64,000 bases of DNA from Triatoma infestans (taxonomy: Eukaryota; Arthropoda; Insecta; Hemiptera; Reduviidae), in contig JAAEAF010000638.1 of assembly GCA_011037195.1 (NCBI GenBank), positions 62,001-126,000 of the forward strand, given 5' to 3'. Below, piece after piece: positions 46,815 through 58,530 of this stretch. Each line of letters begins with the position of its first letter. The first letter of the stretch is position 1. The position numbers and the translations under genes are program-made. The notes below the pieces were generated by a model that worked only from the letters and a program-made list of their open reading frames with translations, had not been told where the DNA came from and did no database searches.

Positions 46815-47240
46815 ATTAATTACTACTGGAATTCTAATTGAAAATTTTTGTAAGTACATTTCCTAAGTTATTTCCATACTTTCCTCTTATATATGTCACA
46901 TATTTTTTAATAGTTTGTGCTTTAGAATTTAATAGTTGTGATTTAGTTTAATATTGATCTGTTCTACAACAATAGTTTAAAATAAATTTAAATTTGCTAT
47001 ATATATCTTACTCTTTATTTGGTTTAGTTATATAGTTTATTTTAAAAAAAATTGTATTTTGAAAATATTTATTTTAAGTTCATATTTTATGTTGTTTATG
47101 TTTTTTATTGATTTGTATTAAAACCTTTGTACAGACCCTGAAGAAGGCAATAAATGTGCCGGAATGTCGGTAGAAATTTAAAAAGAGTTCTTTTGTATGA
47201 CCGAACCTCAACATCCAATTTACAACATTAAATATAATTA
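46815..47240 (+). mobile_element. Penelope-like element end with mutated hammerhead
   Basis: Ends with CCCTGAAGAAGGCAATAAATG, TGCCGGAATGTCGGTAG and TTCTTTTGTATGACCGAACC, the same block as 10430-10515. Here the GAAAC of the core has become GGAAT, so it should not self-cleave. Both copies are preceded by AATTCTAA and GAAAATTTTT, but this copy has about 290 extra bases between them. Confidence 0.6.
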
Positions 47241-47269
47241 ATATTATTTATATGAAGGAATCTTATATA

Positions 47270-47645
47270 TAATAAACTAAATTAGCACTTTGTAGGAAAA
47301 CATATCCCTCCCCAAAAACCAATAGCCCCATTAAACATAAATTTTCCCAGAGAATTTATAATTATAAAAGGTGTAGCAAGTTGATATACCATGTTTAAAC
47401 AGAATCGTTTGTGCGATTTTCGAGAAAACGGCAAACAAATGAAAAATTGATTCAGTAAAATGTTACTTCCGGTTGAGGAATTTTGGACACAACCCCCCCA
47501 CACACACACATATACACACAATTTTATAAAATAAAAATTAAAAAAAAAACATTTTTTCTGACTCAGAGGACTTCAAAACGAGTATTTCCAGTGAAAACTC
47601 AATATATCGAAAATCTGACACGATCACAATACTAGGAATAAGATT
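47270..47645 (+). repeat. Modular repeat, 5'-truncated copy
   Basis: Modules with TAGCACTTTGTAGG, TTCCCAGAGAA, GTTACTTCCGGTTGAGG and ATATCGAAAATCTGACACG in family order. It ends near CTAGGAATAAGA with a decayed hairpin. Confidence 0.7.
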
Positions 47646-48196
47646 ATAACTTGTTCTATATATAGTCGCAATTTCTCGTTAATCGATATTCTTCAATGGA
47701 ATTTTAGTAATGCTGCTAATGTATAGAATATATAGGTGATAAAACCATACACTATAACGAAGTGGTACTATATAGGAAAGCTAAGCGCTACCGTTCCTCC
47801 CCCTCTGCCTCCCCGAAAAACCGCCAAAACATAAGTTTTTCCGGGAATATGTTTCAAATAAATGTGATAAATTGCACAATTTTTGAAAATATATGGTTTA
47901 AAGAAAATTGTAAGAGCAGTTTTCAACATTCAGCAAAGAAGTCGCATTTGTTGTTGGTGGATTTTACCAGAAACTATCTCGTATCAGATGCAGTAATAGG
48001 TAAATACTTAAGCGCAATACCAAAAAATTTGAACTTTCTAAGATTTTTTATTTTTGAGATGTTTTGTCTCACATACACACACGCTAAAATGTAGTTTTTT
48101 GCATTCTCCGGATACCTTAATCGGTAAAAACGGAATTTCAAAAATTTAGCACTTTTGCATTACTGCGCCTATTAACAACAGAAAGCGAAAGTAAAT
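47646..48196 (+). repeat. Modular repeat, diverged second copy
   Basis: Follows the previous copy in the same orientation. TTTTCCGGGAATATG, CAAAGAAGTCGCA and TTTTGAGATGTTTTG correspond to module words. It ends GAAAGCGAAAGTA. More diverged than its neighbours. Confidence 0.55.
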
Positions 48197-49585
48197 ATAG
48201 AATAAAAAGCTTTCAATTTCAACGCATCCACTTTAGACACACTTAAAATGATGATGTGATGAATTTTCATTTAAAGTAAGAAAGGTTCCTGAGATGGATT
48301 ACCTGACATTTAAAACATGTCTTATCTATTCTTTCAGAGCAGGTTCTTCACCGTTTAACTTTTAGACCAGATACAGTCTTTTTTTTTTTTTTTTTTAAAC
48401 TTCGTGACCTATATTTCAATTTAAAGGCTGTTTCTTTCGGTACTGTTCCTTTTTATTTTAGTCTTACTCATGTAAAACAAAATACACATAACTTAACAGA
48501 TTTTCAAGTTTAAATTCTTAACAAAAAGCAAGTTTTAGGACTACCTATATTTTCCCAATCAAGGCCTCCTCAGCTATTTAATCTCTTACAATTCTAGTCT
48601 CTTGAAAAAGGCACATTGGAGAGTAGGCTGTACCCGAGGATATTGTGTAGGTAGGTGGATCGTGAACATAGCCATGACCTGAACAGAACCACAGCAATCT
48701 ACGTTCATTTAGAAGGAATTCGTCCATCAGTTTCCCGACAAAGTAGCCGTTTAGTGGTGGTACACATGTCCACCTCTTTCTTCGCTCTGAGGTAATTCAT
48801 TGGAGGATCCGGTTGTTCTTTTTTTGGCACCTAGCTTCCCCAGCCTGTCGGTTTGGTCAATGGCCGAGTATCCACTGGAAAACAACGTTCACACAATGGA
48901 AAATCATCCTTCCAATTAATTTTTTGTACATTCTAATATCTCTCCGGATAATATCATACTTCGGATCGGTGACTGCAGTGGTGGTTGGCTACCCGAAAGT
49001 CGACGAATAGCAAGATGTTCTTTTCATCACCCCGAGACTTTATCTCAGAATAATTTCTACAAATTGTTTGTATTTGTCTCTAAAAAACTTGGTAAAATTA
49101 TTGGAGGATATCATTTTCATTTTATCACCCAAAGTACAAAGATAATATTTTGTTTTAGTGAACAACCATGTCGTTTCTGTATTTATTTTTAACTTGGAAA
49201 CAAAAAATAGCAAACAAATTCAAACGTGATTCTATTTTCCAGCACACCGCATCCAATCATCTATTTTCAACCTTTTTATGTTTTTTTTATTTTTTTTTTT
49301 ATTTTTTTATTTGGAAATACCGATTTTCTTAGAAATGCCTTGATACATTTTACTAATTGGAAAAGATATTTCACAATTATTTGATACATTATCTTCGAGA
49401 AAATTTGTTTTCAGGAGAGACAATATGTCACATTCAACATTATTAATTATTAATATAAACATTCAGAATCTGAATTTTCAAATTCTGACCATATTTAGAA
49501 TGCCAAAATTCTTCCAATTTTATCTTTGGCTAGGTTAGGCTTTTGTTAATTGTTTGTTCTGCGTTATGTAAACAAAAAAAAGAAA
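48197..49585. other. Putative intron, unassigned
   Basis: 48590-49020 is less AT-rich and resembles transposon DNA. The minus strand reads DIIRRDIRMYKKLIG but no domain can be named. T-rich tracts occur at 48379-48396 and 49280-49310. Confidence 0.35.
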
Positions 49586-49589
49586 AAAA

Positions 49590-49690
49590 AAAGTGTGAAA
49601 CACTCACACGGCTTTCTCTTACAGCCGTCTACATAGTTATAGAGTGATAAATTTGCTTCAACTCATAATTTGAGTCAGTATTCTATCCGT
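49590..49690 (+). repeat. 5' fragment of the modular repeat family
   Basis: GTGTGAAACACTCACACGG, then CTTTCTCTTACAGCC after an A-run. It has the same 5' end with its own short inverted repeat (GTGTGA against TCACAC). Confidence 0.6.
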
Positions 49691-49704
49691 CGTAGCATGA
49701 TATT

Positions 49705-49765
49705 CCTTTTATTTCTGACCGGTTTCGGACTTTCATCCATTATCGGAGCACTTCAACGCAATTAT
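49705..49765 (-). mobile_element. Degraded hammerhead-like Penelope end
   Basis: The minus strand reads CTCCGATAATGGATGAAAG and TCCGAAACCGGTCAG. GGA can pair with TCC as stem II, and CGAAAC with GTC fits the 3' core, but CTGATGA is altered to CCGATAA. Related to 31790-31845. A (TAGA)n tract follows at 49766-49782. Confidence 0.45.
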
Positions 49766-49925
49766 AGATAGATAGATAGATAGAAAACATACTTTATTTG
49801 CAAATAAACTCAATATATCATGATATAATATAAACATAAACAGCATGATTGCTGACATGATAGTTAATCGTCTGTCAAGAGGGTTTGTTTCAAAACTCAG
49901 GACAATATTCTATTAACACAATTAT

Positions 49926-50205
49926 TACTTTCTCTTACTCCTAGAGTAAGAGGAAGTATTGTAATCGTGTCAAATTTTCGATATCGAGTTTCCACCGGAA
50001 ATATCCGTTTTGAGGTCCCCTGAGTCCAAAAAAGTGGTTTTTAGCAAAGGTCTGTGTATGTATGTGAACATCATATCTCAAAAACGAAAAATCGTAGAAA
50101 GTTCAAACTTGATATTCCCTTTAGTTATCATCATGGGATCCGACAGTGGGTCAACTATCAAAATTCCTCAACCGGAAGTACCACTTTACTAGTTGGTTTA
50201 TGTGT
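49926..50205 (-). repeat. Modular repeat, hairpin end of a broken copy
   Basis: Opens on the plus strand with a near-perfect hairpin (TACTTTCTCTTACTC against GAGTAAGAGGAAGTA). TGTAATCGTGTCAAATTTTC, TTTTGAGGTCCCCTGAGTCC and CTCAACCGGAAGTACC follow. At about 50205 the orientation switches to the next copy. Confidence 0.8.
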
Positions 50206-50214
50206 AGTTCATAT

Positions 50215-50790
50215 TCCTAGTTGAGTTATAGAAAATCGTAGGAGCCGTTTTCCAAAAAATACCAGAAAACTGAAAAATACATTTGAGTAAAAACGCACTT
50301 CCTCAGCCATCCAATTTTTTCAAACTCGGAATTTCAACAACATATTTAATTTTAATTAATATTATTTAGATGGCAGGATTGTCTATTAAATTGAAATAGC
50401 ACTTTAGAGGGAAAACCCACTGCTCGCCCAAAGATGCCATTAAATCAATTTTCTCAGAGAAATGTTTTAAATAAAAGTTGTAGATTTTTGCATGTATAGT
50501 TGATAACCCACGTTGGAAGAAAATCGTAAGAACCATTTTTGAGAAAATCGCAAAAAAGTGAAGAAAAAAAAAAGCATTCAGTAAAGTGGTACTTCCGGTT
50601 GAGAAATTTGACAGATGATCTACTGTCGGATCCCATGGTGATATCTAAACGGAATATCAAGTTTGAAGTTTCTACGATTTTTCGCTTTTCTGCTATGCAG
50701 TCCACATACATATCACAGACCGTTTGCTAAAAACCACTTTTTTGTACTCAGGGGACCTCAAAACGGATATTTCCAGTGAATAACGAATAG
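50215..50790 (+). repeat. Modular repeat, inverted partner copy
   Basis: Reads GAAAATCGTAGGAGCC, CGCACTTCC, TTCTCAGAGAAATG, GGTACTTCCGGTTGAG and the GGACCTCAAAACGG word, so the orientation is opposite to 49926-50205. The hairpin is lost after TTTCCAGTGAATAACG. Confidence 0.75.
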
Positions 50791-51103
50791 TTCTGTGGAA
50801 TATGTGACGTTAGCTTTCGAATATTGTTGAAGTTCGATTTAGACACTATTCGGGTACAACCTGGCATGTTTGCTTATTCCCATATCCTTAATGTATTTAT
50901 ATTAATATTTATGTCAATTTTAAACCCAGCTAATACCATAACTTTAACCTCATCAAATGAACTGCTATTTCAATCGTAGTACAAGAACTATTTTTTTTTT
51001 TGGATCAATAGTATTCCTTCACGTACAACAGATTAAATTTTTGTCCGATTATTAAATCCAATACTCAAGGAGGGACCCGAATCACTAATAGTCCTCCCGA
51101 ATC

Positions 51104-51864
51104 ACTAATAGTCCTCGGAGATGGACTGAATTTTTGACGGAGAAGTAAAAGCTGTTCTATTAGCACTAAAAACGCTCCAAAATGAGGCAGTAAAGAAAGC
51201 AGTTTTGTTCGTTGACTCACAAGCAGCCATTCAGGCTTTAACCAGCCTTGTGGGTAGTGAGTCGTACGATGTTTTAGAAGCACAAATGCTTATAGGAGAA
51301 CTTTTGTCCTTGGATTGGGATATATGCCTGCAGTGGATACCCAGCCATTGTGGTATCCAGGGTAATGAAGAAGCAGACCGCCTTGCAAAAACTGGATCGC
51401 TAAAAGATCAACTGCAAGCTCCCCTGAATTACGCGACAACGAAAAGACTCCTACGTCATAAATTTAACTCAGAGGCGATAAAGAGTTTTGAAAGGCAGAC
51501 AGAAGGAAAAAGGTGGAGGGTTCTGCTTGAACAGGGAGGACGAATTCCCCATAACCTCCCCAGAAACGAATTAGTTGCCTGTTTCAGACTGGCCACTGGA
51601 CACGATTACGTGCAGGCTCATCTTGCCCGAATTGGAGTCGTGAACAGCCCTACCTGTGTATTGTGTGGCGTTGGGAACATGACTGGCTCTCACCTAGATG
51701 AGTGCCAAGCTCTTTTAGACATTCAACAACTGCCAATTAGGCAGACTGATAACTATAAGTATCGATCTATTTTATATTGGACTGCTCGAAGTCGAATGGC
51801 TGAACGCCAATCATGACTTGGCATTGGAAAAAAAAAAAACAGAAAAAAACTAATAGTCCTCGGA
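51104..51864 (+). mobile_element. 5'-truncated LINE, RNase H region, 16-bp duplication
   Basis: ACTAATAGTCCTCGGA occurs at 51104-51119 and 51849-51864, flanking the insert and its A-rich tail (51829-51848). The plus strand has one open frame of about 230 codons ending TGA at 51814-51816. It reads RNase H motifs: the Glu in GEVKAVLLALK, the Asp in FVDSQAAIQAL, and the late WIPSHCGIQGNEEADRLAK block. A zinc-knuckle end, CVLCGVGNMTGSHLDEC, follows. The first RNase H Asp and the whole RT are missing. The frame is intact, so the insertion is young. Confidence 0.92.
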
Positions 51865-52620
51865 AGTTGGAGTTTATAAACAAGTTTACACTACTGTTGT
51901 AAATACAATTTTAAGCATAACAAAATAAGTTAATTTACTTCTTTCTTTAGAAATTAATTTACATTCCTTTTTTTTTTTTTTAGTCCTACTCCTTAAAAAT
52001 AAAAATACAAAAAATCTGTAAAATAAATTTTAGAAATAAAAATCAAAAATAAACTCCTCTCGAGGAATATAGTATTTAAAATAAAAAAATAAAGTGTCTC
52101 TTTAGCTAGTAATATAAAAATTAGTCTAATAATATCCAGGAGGAAAAAAAATTGGAGAAGTTTCACCAGATTAAGGTAAAAATTACAGTTAATAGTTAAC
52201 TATAATATCTAAGTGAGAGGCAGGTAGTGAGATAAAGTGAGTTAGATCAACGGTATTAGTACCTACAGCATCACAAGATGGTTGTGAAGGTAGGGGATAA
52301 TCTGACTAATCTTAAGAGATCGGTTATCTTAATTCTATTTCATTCTTCAACATCGCTCGGGCTCTTAGTCTAATTTTAACTTTATCCTTATTTTATAGTT
52401 GATAATATGAAGCCCCTAGCTAAGTAGCAAAAAGAAGAATAAATTCTTAAAATAAAGTATTTCTAATTTATCCAGGCTCAACAATTTTATAATTAAAAGA
52501 TAATAAAGGCAATTGTTTATAAAGCTCATTTAGACATATAGATAAAAGATTATTTTCTTTTAGTATCTTCCATTATTATTTTGTATTTATTATATTAAAA
52601 TTATCTAAATAAAATTAAAT
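51865..52620. other. Putative intron, AT-rich
   Basis: No coding or repeat signal beyond A and T runs. Confidence 0.5.
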
Positions 52621-53570
52621 CAAGAACTGTTGAATACTGGGCGCGCACCATAGCATCTACAGGCTTGCAAGCTCACCTTTGATGCAAGCGACTATGATTC
52701 GATTGTCATGGCCGCTCAGCAACGGTAATGACGCGTGAGCAAAACTGGGAGAGCTGCAGAGCTTTGCTACGCATTCAAGGAGTAAACGCGGTTATCTGAA
52801 AATTTCAGCTGAAACGTACATTCAACAAAATCGTCGTGTGATCAGGCCTTGTTGAGCGATGAGCGATGGCTCTTTATCCATTATTTTTATCCATAATTAA
52901 CCCAATATTATTTATTGCAATTTATCTGGGTAGCTCACGAGGTATTACTGCTTCCGTTAGCCAGAGAAAACAAACCATTTATTTATTTATTCGAATTTTC
53001 TAGTTTCTTGATAAACTACACAAGTAGCATTCTAACTTAATTTCGCTACTACTTATCCGAGTACATAAACCATAAATTTGATAAAACCAAGATAAGAAAA
53101 AACAAATTTAAAACAGATTCTAAAAGTTAATTATTTGTTCTCCATCACTTTTCCAAACCTGTCTACATCGATACTACACATAGATGCATGCGTTCTGCAT
53201 TCATTAAAAATCAAGTTCTGTTCCTTGGTAAGAAGGGAACAAACAACAAATAACAGCAATCAAGCTTGTAATGGATCTACATGTCTCCCTATCTCAAGCT
53301 CTCTCAGAGGGTGGGTAATCTAAGAGCATATCTGGGCATTGGAAGGAGAAGTTAAAGAGGGTTGGGGCTAGTGCAGGTGCCCGCTTTAAAAGGACGCCTG
53401 GCAGACTCCGCCAACAAACTCTCATTCAACTTTAGCATTCGAACAACCATCAACGTTCAACGACCATCGTTCTCACATCGTCACTCATCTAGTCAATCTC
53501 TTGCTACCATACTCTCATTCTAAGCATAAATTATACAGTGTAAAGTCCTTGCTGTGCTATTCGTTATAAG
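52621..53570 (+). mobile_element. Possible LTR region
   Basis: Less AT-rich than its flanks. CCCGCTTTAAAAGGACGCC near 53378 looks like a TATA box and is followed about 30 bases on by CTCATTCAAC, an initiator-like start. A long C/T-rich leader follows. This resembles an LTR promoter; ends and internal genes were not found. Confidence 0.3.
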
Positions 53571-54799
53571 TCTATCTTTTCTCATTCTATGTATTTCTCT
53601 TCCGTCCATCCTTCCCGGATATGATGATCACTTACCCTACAAAAAGGGCACCGGCTCCGTGAAGAATAGGATACCAAGAATGGTAAAAATCAATATTTCC
53701 GGGAAAACGTTACAAATAAAACTGGTAAACCTATAAAAAATATATGTATTTATCGAAAACTTCCATGTTGAATCTCCGGATAATTCTTACAGAGATACAT
53801 CAAACAGAAGATTTTGCTAAAAAGACTTACACAAAGCAATACATAGATAGTTCGCTATAACATTTCCTTTGAGGAAACTATGTTTAAAAAAAGAAATTGA
53901 CACGATTGCTGCGTTTCTCTTACAGCGGTAAGAGATTGTTAATATTATTACAAAATGAAGTTACTGATAAGAGCTGAATATGATCTTGAAAGTATTTATT
54001 TTCTAACTTAGTATTGATCTAAAATATAGCATGCTCATACAACATTTACAACAGAAATAGTCTGAAATAACTGAATTTTATTTTTAAAAAGATTCAATAC
54101 AAAATATGTTCAAAATGACCTTAACAGTGGAACTAGGTCAAATTAGACAGCGTTTGGTATTAGCATGCCGTGCAAACAGAATGCTCTGATATATTTTATC
54201 TCTAAAACTAAAATAACAGTAACTTCCTGTGCCCTCCTACTTATACACCCTTACGACATTTTGTATTATTTGCAACATGTAATATTTATGTGTCATACAG
54301 CCCGATATATCTCTTCAGGAAATAAATTAAAACACCTATTATTTTCTCTTATATAAATTTCTAACTTCCAATTGACTGAAACCGTAGAATTTGCGTAAAT
54401 TACATTTTCTTGAGAAATTTTGGATGAAAAGCCTTACTTGATGTAGTTTCATCCGCAAGAAATAAACAAAAAATAATGTTTCTCAAAAAATGCTGTTGTG
54501 CTAGACCACTGCCATGGAATAAATTTGTGGTGTTTGAGAAGGATGAAGGTGTCATTTTGGAAAAAACTATGAAAAACTAAATAAACAATTCGATAAAGTA
54601 GTACACTAAACTTAATGGTTTAGATATTAAGTTTTAGTTTAAAAAAAAAGAAAAAAGTTTGAAACAATTGAAAGAATATTGCTAAAAATAAAATAATAAT
54701 ATTTGAGATAATTGCATTTCCGGCTGATGGATTTTGATCGAAAAACTTCATATACTAAAGCGACAATAAACCTTGTACGGCGAGCGAAGATATATCATT
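53571..54799. other. Putative intron with decayed modular repeat
   Basis: ATTTCCGGGAAAACG near 53693 and GACACGATTG with TTTCTCTTACAGC near 53900-53935 are remnants of the modular family. The rest is AT-rich and unassigned. Confidence 0.35.
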
Positions 54800-55075
54800 A
54801 TTATTATTACGTATTATCAAATGGGCTGTACGATCCGGTCCATAAAGGACCTTGGCCTCTCTCAACAAATTACTCCAGCGTCCCAATCACCCGCCTTTCT
54901 TCTCACCATTGCCTCATATTCATTTTCAATAAGTCGTTTCCAACATCCTTCTGCCAGCTTAATCAAGGTCTTCCTCAAGGCTTTCTTTCTCCTGAGATTT
55001 TTCTTGGGTCAAGCTGCCTACCTATTCTATGCAAAATGCCCAACCATCAAACTCGTCCTGTTTTAGCATTGTGTT
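54800..55075 (-). mobile_element. LINE C-terminal fragment
   Basis: The minus strand reads RRKKALRKTLIKLAEGCWKR, then, after a shift, LGRWSNLLREAKVLYGPDRT, followed by an (AAT)n tail at about 54795-54812. The pattern of a Trp-Leu-rich end, a short tail and a triplet microsatellite fits a non-LTR element 3' end. Too short for clade assignment. Confidence 0.55.
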
Positions 55076-55173
55076 CTATAATCATTGACCGATGAAATAT
55101 GGCTTGCTTAAAGACGCGCACATACATCAGATCTTTCGCTAAAGCAAACATTTTACTTCTCTCTCTCTCCCTT

Positions 55174-55262
55174 GATTTGAATTACAAACCAATTATATAG
55201 TTTAATTCAATTCAACTGTTAATTGTCACATAAATATGTAATACAAAACATAAAACTACACA
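55174..55262 (+). repeat. Dispersed repeat, copy 1
   Basis: GATTTGAATTACAAACCAAT through ATAAATATGTAATACAAA closely matches 57790-57875. Both copies are preceded by a (CT)n-rich stretch. Confidence 0.75.
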
Positions 55263-55634
55263 TACATTACAGATAAATGATGAATTGTGACAAAGCCGGA
55301 CAACCTACGAAAGGCAAAGGACTACCTGACGGCGTCTTTATATTGCGGGAGGTATGGTGAGATCCGCAGTAATCATCGTTCTGGTCTTAGTTCTCCACTC
55401 ATACCACATACTCTTCCACTATAGTAAACTCTAGTTCCCCATTTTCTGATGCTAGGTCTATACAGGTTTAATAAAAGTTTCATACAAAAATTTGGTTGAT
55501 AAATTTTAATGTGATATAGGGACTCAATATTCAATTGTTTTTGAAATATTTGGACGCTATCAAATCCTAAAAATATCATTTTTCGGAGAATATGAATATA
55601 TTTATATTTCCGATAAACTGTCACTTTCGAAATA

Positions 55635-56895
55635 TTAGGGGGGACCGGAAAGTAATGTCGTTTTTTTACATTAACTTCAAACAGATGAATTTTTAACAAG
55701 TTTTAATTTTTAATCAATGATGTTATCACACTCGTTTCAACAACCTTTTGCCATCTAGTGTGGAAATTTTCAATGCCGGATCCATAAAAATCAATTGGTT
55801 TTTGAGAAAAATTTCTGGAGATGGCATTTTGGACATCATCCAAATTTTCAAAATTTTTGCCAATTAGAAAATATTGTAGCGATCGGAATAAATAGAAATC
55901 AGATGGCACAATGTCGGGCGAGTATTATGGGTGAGGCAATACTTCCCCATCTCAATTCATTAATTTTTTCCAGTATTCGTCTTGCGCAGTGAAGTCCTGC
56001 ATTATCGTGTTGCAGAATAACGCCTTCTCTGCTGATAATCGCTGGGCACTTTTCGATTAAAGATTGATTTAATCGATCCAATTGTTCACAGTAAAGGTCT
56101 GCATTCATAGTTTTTCCAGGTTTCAGCACTTCAAAATGAACGACCCCGCGAATACTCCACCAAACGCACAAAAGCGTATTTTTAGGTTGTAAACCCGGCT
56201 TAGCTGTACTTCGTGGCGATTCATTCGAAGAGAGTCAACGCTTTTTGCGTTTTGGATTATCATAGAGTACCCATTTTTCATCTCCAGTGATCAAGCGATC
56301 AAAAAACGCTTCTGTATTGTGCCACTAAAGCAATAAGTTGCATACGGTGGACCAGTTAGCTTTGTTTCTTCTTTGTTATGCGGGACCCAAACACTTACTC
56401 TGCTTACTTTACCAATCTGCTACAAATGTTCGTGGATGGTCGACCAAGGTTGGTTAAGAGTGTACGACAGTTCCTCATGTCTGATACGGATTTGCTTCCA
56501 GTTCCGCCTTTAACATATCACTGACTAAAGTTGTTCGTCTTCCTGATCGATATGAGTCGAAAAGATCAAAATTACCGGATTTGAACTTAGAAAACCATCT
56601 TTGGCATTTACGAGCGACTAATGCACTTGGATAAACAACGCAAATTTTTTTTTGGTAGCAACTGTTGCGTTACTGCCCTTGTGAAACTCAAAAAGCATAC
56701 AATGCTGGATATGTGCCTCTTCTGGTATTTGGCTGGCCATTTCACCATAAATTGCAAATAAAAAGTTTGAAATTTAATTATTTACTAGTAAACCTCAAAA
56801 TGTCTTTGGCATGACTTTGAAGTACACAATGAACTGATAGATGACGAACGAATATCGACATGCGTAGTAACGACAATACTTTTCGGTTCTCCTAA
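55635..56895 (-). mobile_element. Full-length dead mariner transposon
   Basis: 1261 bases flanked by TA on both sides (55633-55634, 56896-56897). The ends are imperfect inverted repeats: TTAGGGGGGACCGGAAAGTA on the left against TTAGGAGAACCGAAAAGTAT on the complement of the right. The minus strand codes a mariner transposase starting at about 56740 (MASQIPEEAHIQHC). It has the WVLYDNPKRKKR segment, the WWSIRGVVHFEVL block, the catalytic-type LQHDNA and a final APSDFYLFRSLQ-like block. Several frameshifts and stops break it, and the usual HDNARPH reads HDNAGLH. Confidence 0.93.
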
Positions 56896-57312
56896 TACAT
56901 GCATACGTACGACATGATGCAGTATTTCTGCTATTGCGTTTAAGGGAAATTAATAATTGTACTGAGTAGGATAAGACTGAGGACTATAGTAGGTGTGGTG
57001 ACTGGACACACATGGGTTGCTAGTGTCATTTATATAAAGTAGCGAGAACGTATAGTCTCATATATCAGAACTATGATGATGGCGTTAGAGAAACGATGTA
57101 TCACTATTTAAATGTCAGTGTCCCCGTTTTGCTGCTACTAGATTTCGGATTTGGGAGAGTCTCACTCTCGGAAAAGACTAGAAGGGTCGGAGTTGAAGGA
57201 TATTTTAGGATATTGTAGACAGACCGTAGACTGCCAGGGGAGATCAATTAGGGGGATGATTTGGGGGATAAAAACCATATTGGCTTAGGTCCCATGCCGA
57301 TAGGCACCAAGA

Positions 57313-57313
57313 T

Positions 57314-57383
<70 letters not shown>

Positions 57384-57424
57384 AGAATAATAATAATATA
57401 ATAATAATAATTAATTAATAATAA
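57313..57424. repeat. (AAT)n microsatellite
   Basis: Long TAA/AAT array with a few interruptions, ending in AATTAATTAATAATAATGG. Confidence 0.95.
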
Positions 57425-57734
57425 TGGTATTCATAATAGTGGTTTAAAATAATAAGAATACTTTGAACCATTTTTCTTGGTCTGCGTGTGTGTGTTGTGT
57501 GTGTGTGTGGTGTGTGAAATAGTAGTGTGAAAATATTAACTTTCTATTGTTTATGACTTACGCAAACTATTTTAATTAATTACGCGATGTTAAGTAACCA
57601 GCAATGTTGTATTAAATAATAAGAATAATAATTAAAAATAATGCATATTAAAATAACGCACACGTGAGCTCTCTTTATACACCCACAACTCTCATGAATT
57701 TAGAAGGAACCAAGTTTTCTTGTCTCTCTCCCTA

Positions 57735-57876
57735 ACTCACTCTCACTCTCTCTCTCTCTCTCTCTCACTGACACACACACACTAATTCTCCCCTTGGTTT
57801 GAATTACAAACCAATTATATGGTTTAATTGAAACCAACTGTTAATATACACATAAATATGTAATACAAACATATAT
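57735..57876 (+). repeat. (CT)n tract and dispersed repeat, copy 2
   Basis: A CT-rich run at about 57735-57767 and a short (CA)n are followed by GGTTTGAATTACAAACCAAT, the partner of 55174-55262. Confidence 0.75.
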
Positions 57877-58048
57877 AGGTATATATACACACATATACAT
57901 GATATATTGCCACAACTGGGAATTATGTTCTCCTATATTGAATTCTACATCATTAAACAATTTACTCATGATATTATAATATGTGCTGTATATTTCAACA
58001 TATTATTAGATATGTACATATATATATACACCTATTGTTACATCGTTC

Positions 58049-58049
<1 letters not shown>

Positions 58050-58130
<81 letters not shown>

Positions 58131-58131
58131 G
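58050..58131. repeat. (AAT)n microsatellite
   Basis: About 27 near-perfect AAT units. Confidence 0.95.
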
Positions 58132-58268
58132 TAATAATGATCTTCCTCTCTGAAATTGCAAATAGTAAATATAATACGAACTTATTTAATACTCAAGTTT
58201 TAATTAGTAAAAAAAAACTGATTTAATTAACATTTTAACTAACAAACTAACAAATTTCAAAGCTAACT

Positions 58269-58271
<3 letters not shown>

Positions 58272-58325
<54 letters not shown>

Positions 58326-58340
58326 TATTATTATTATTAT
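58272..58340. repeat. (AAT)n/(ATT)n palindromic microsatellite
   Basis: AAT units switch to ATT units at about 58324, so the tract can fold back on itself. Confidence 0.9.
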
Positions 58341-58530
58341 AAATCAATAATTATATTACATCTTTATAACCAAATATATTAGATTTCTATTATTATATCA
58401 AACGCCATAATATGATTCAATGAAAAAAATTATTAATGAAAAAGAAAATTTGGTACAAAAGGTGCACATGATTTTATCTTTCTACGTTTCTCAACTCCGA
58501 CTATAACAAAGTTTACAAAGGTTACAATTT

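Noticed and set aside
47762..48094. 110-codon plus-strand open frame
   Set aside because: It lies entirely in a diverged modular repeat copy and is not conserved between copies.
57981..58226. Open frame with a long isoleucine run
   Set aside because: It is the translation of the (AAT)n array.
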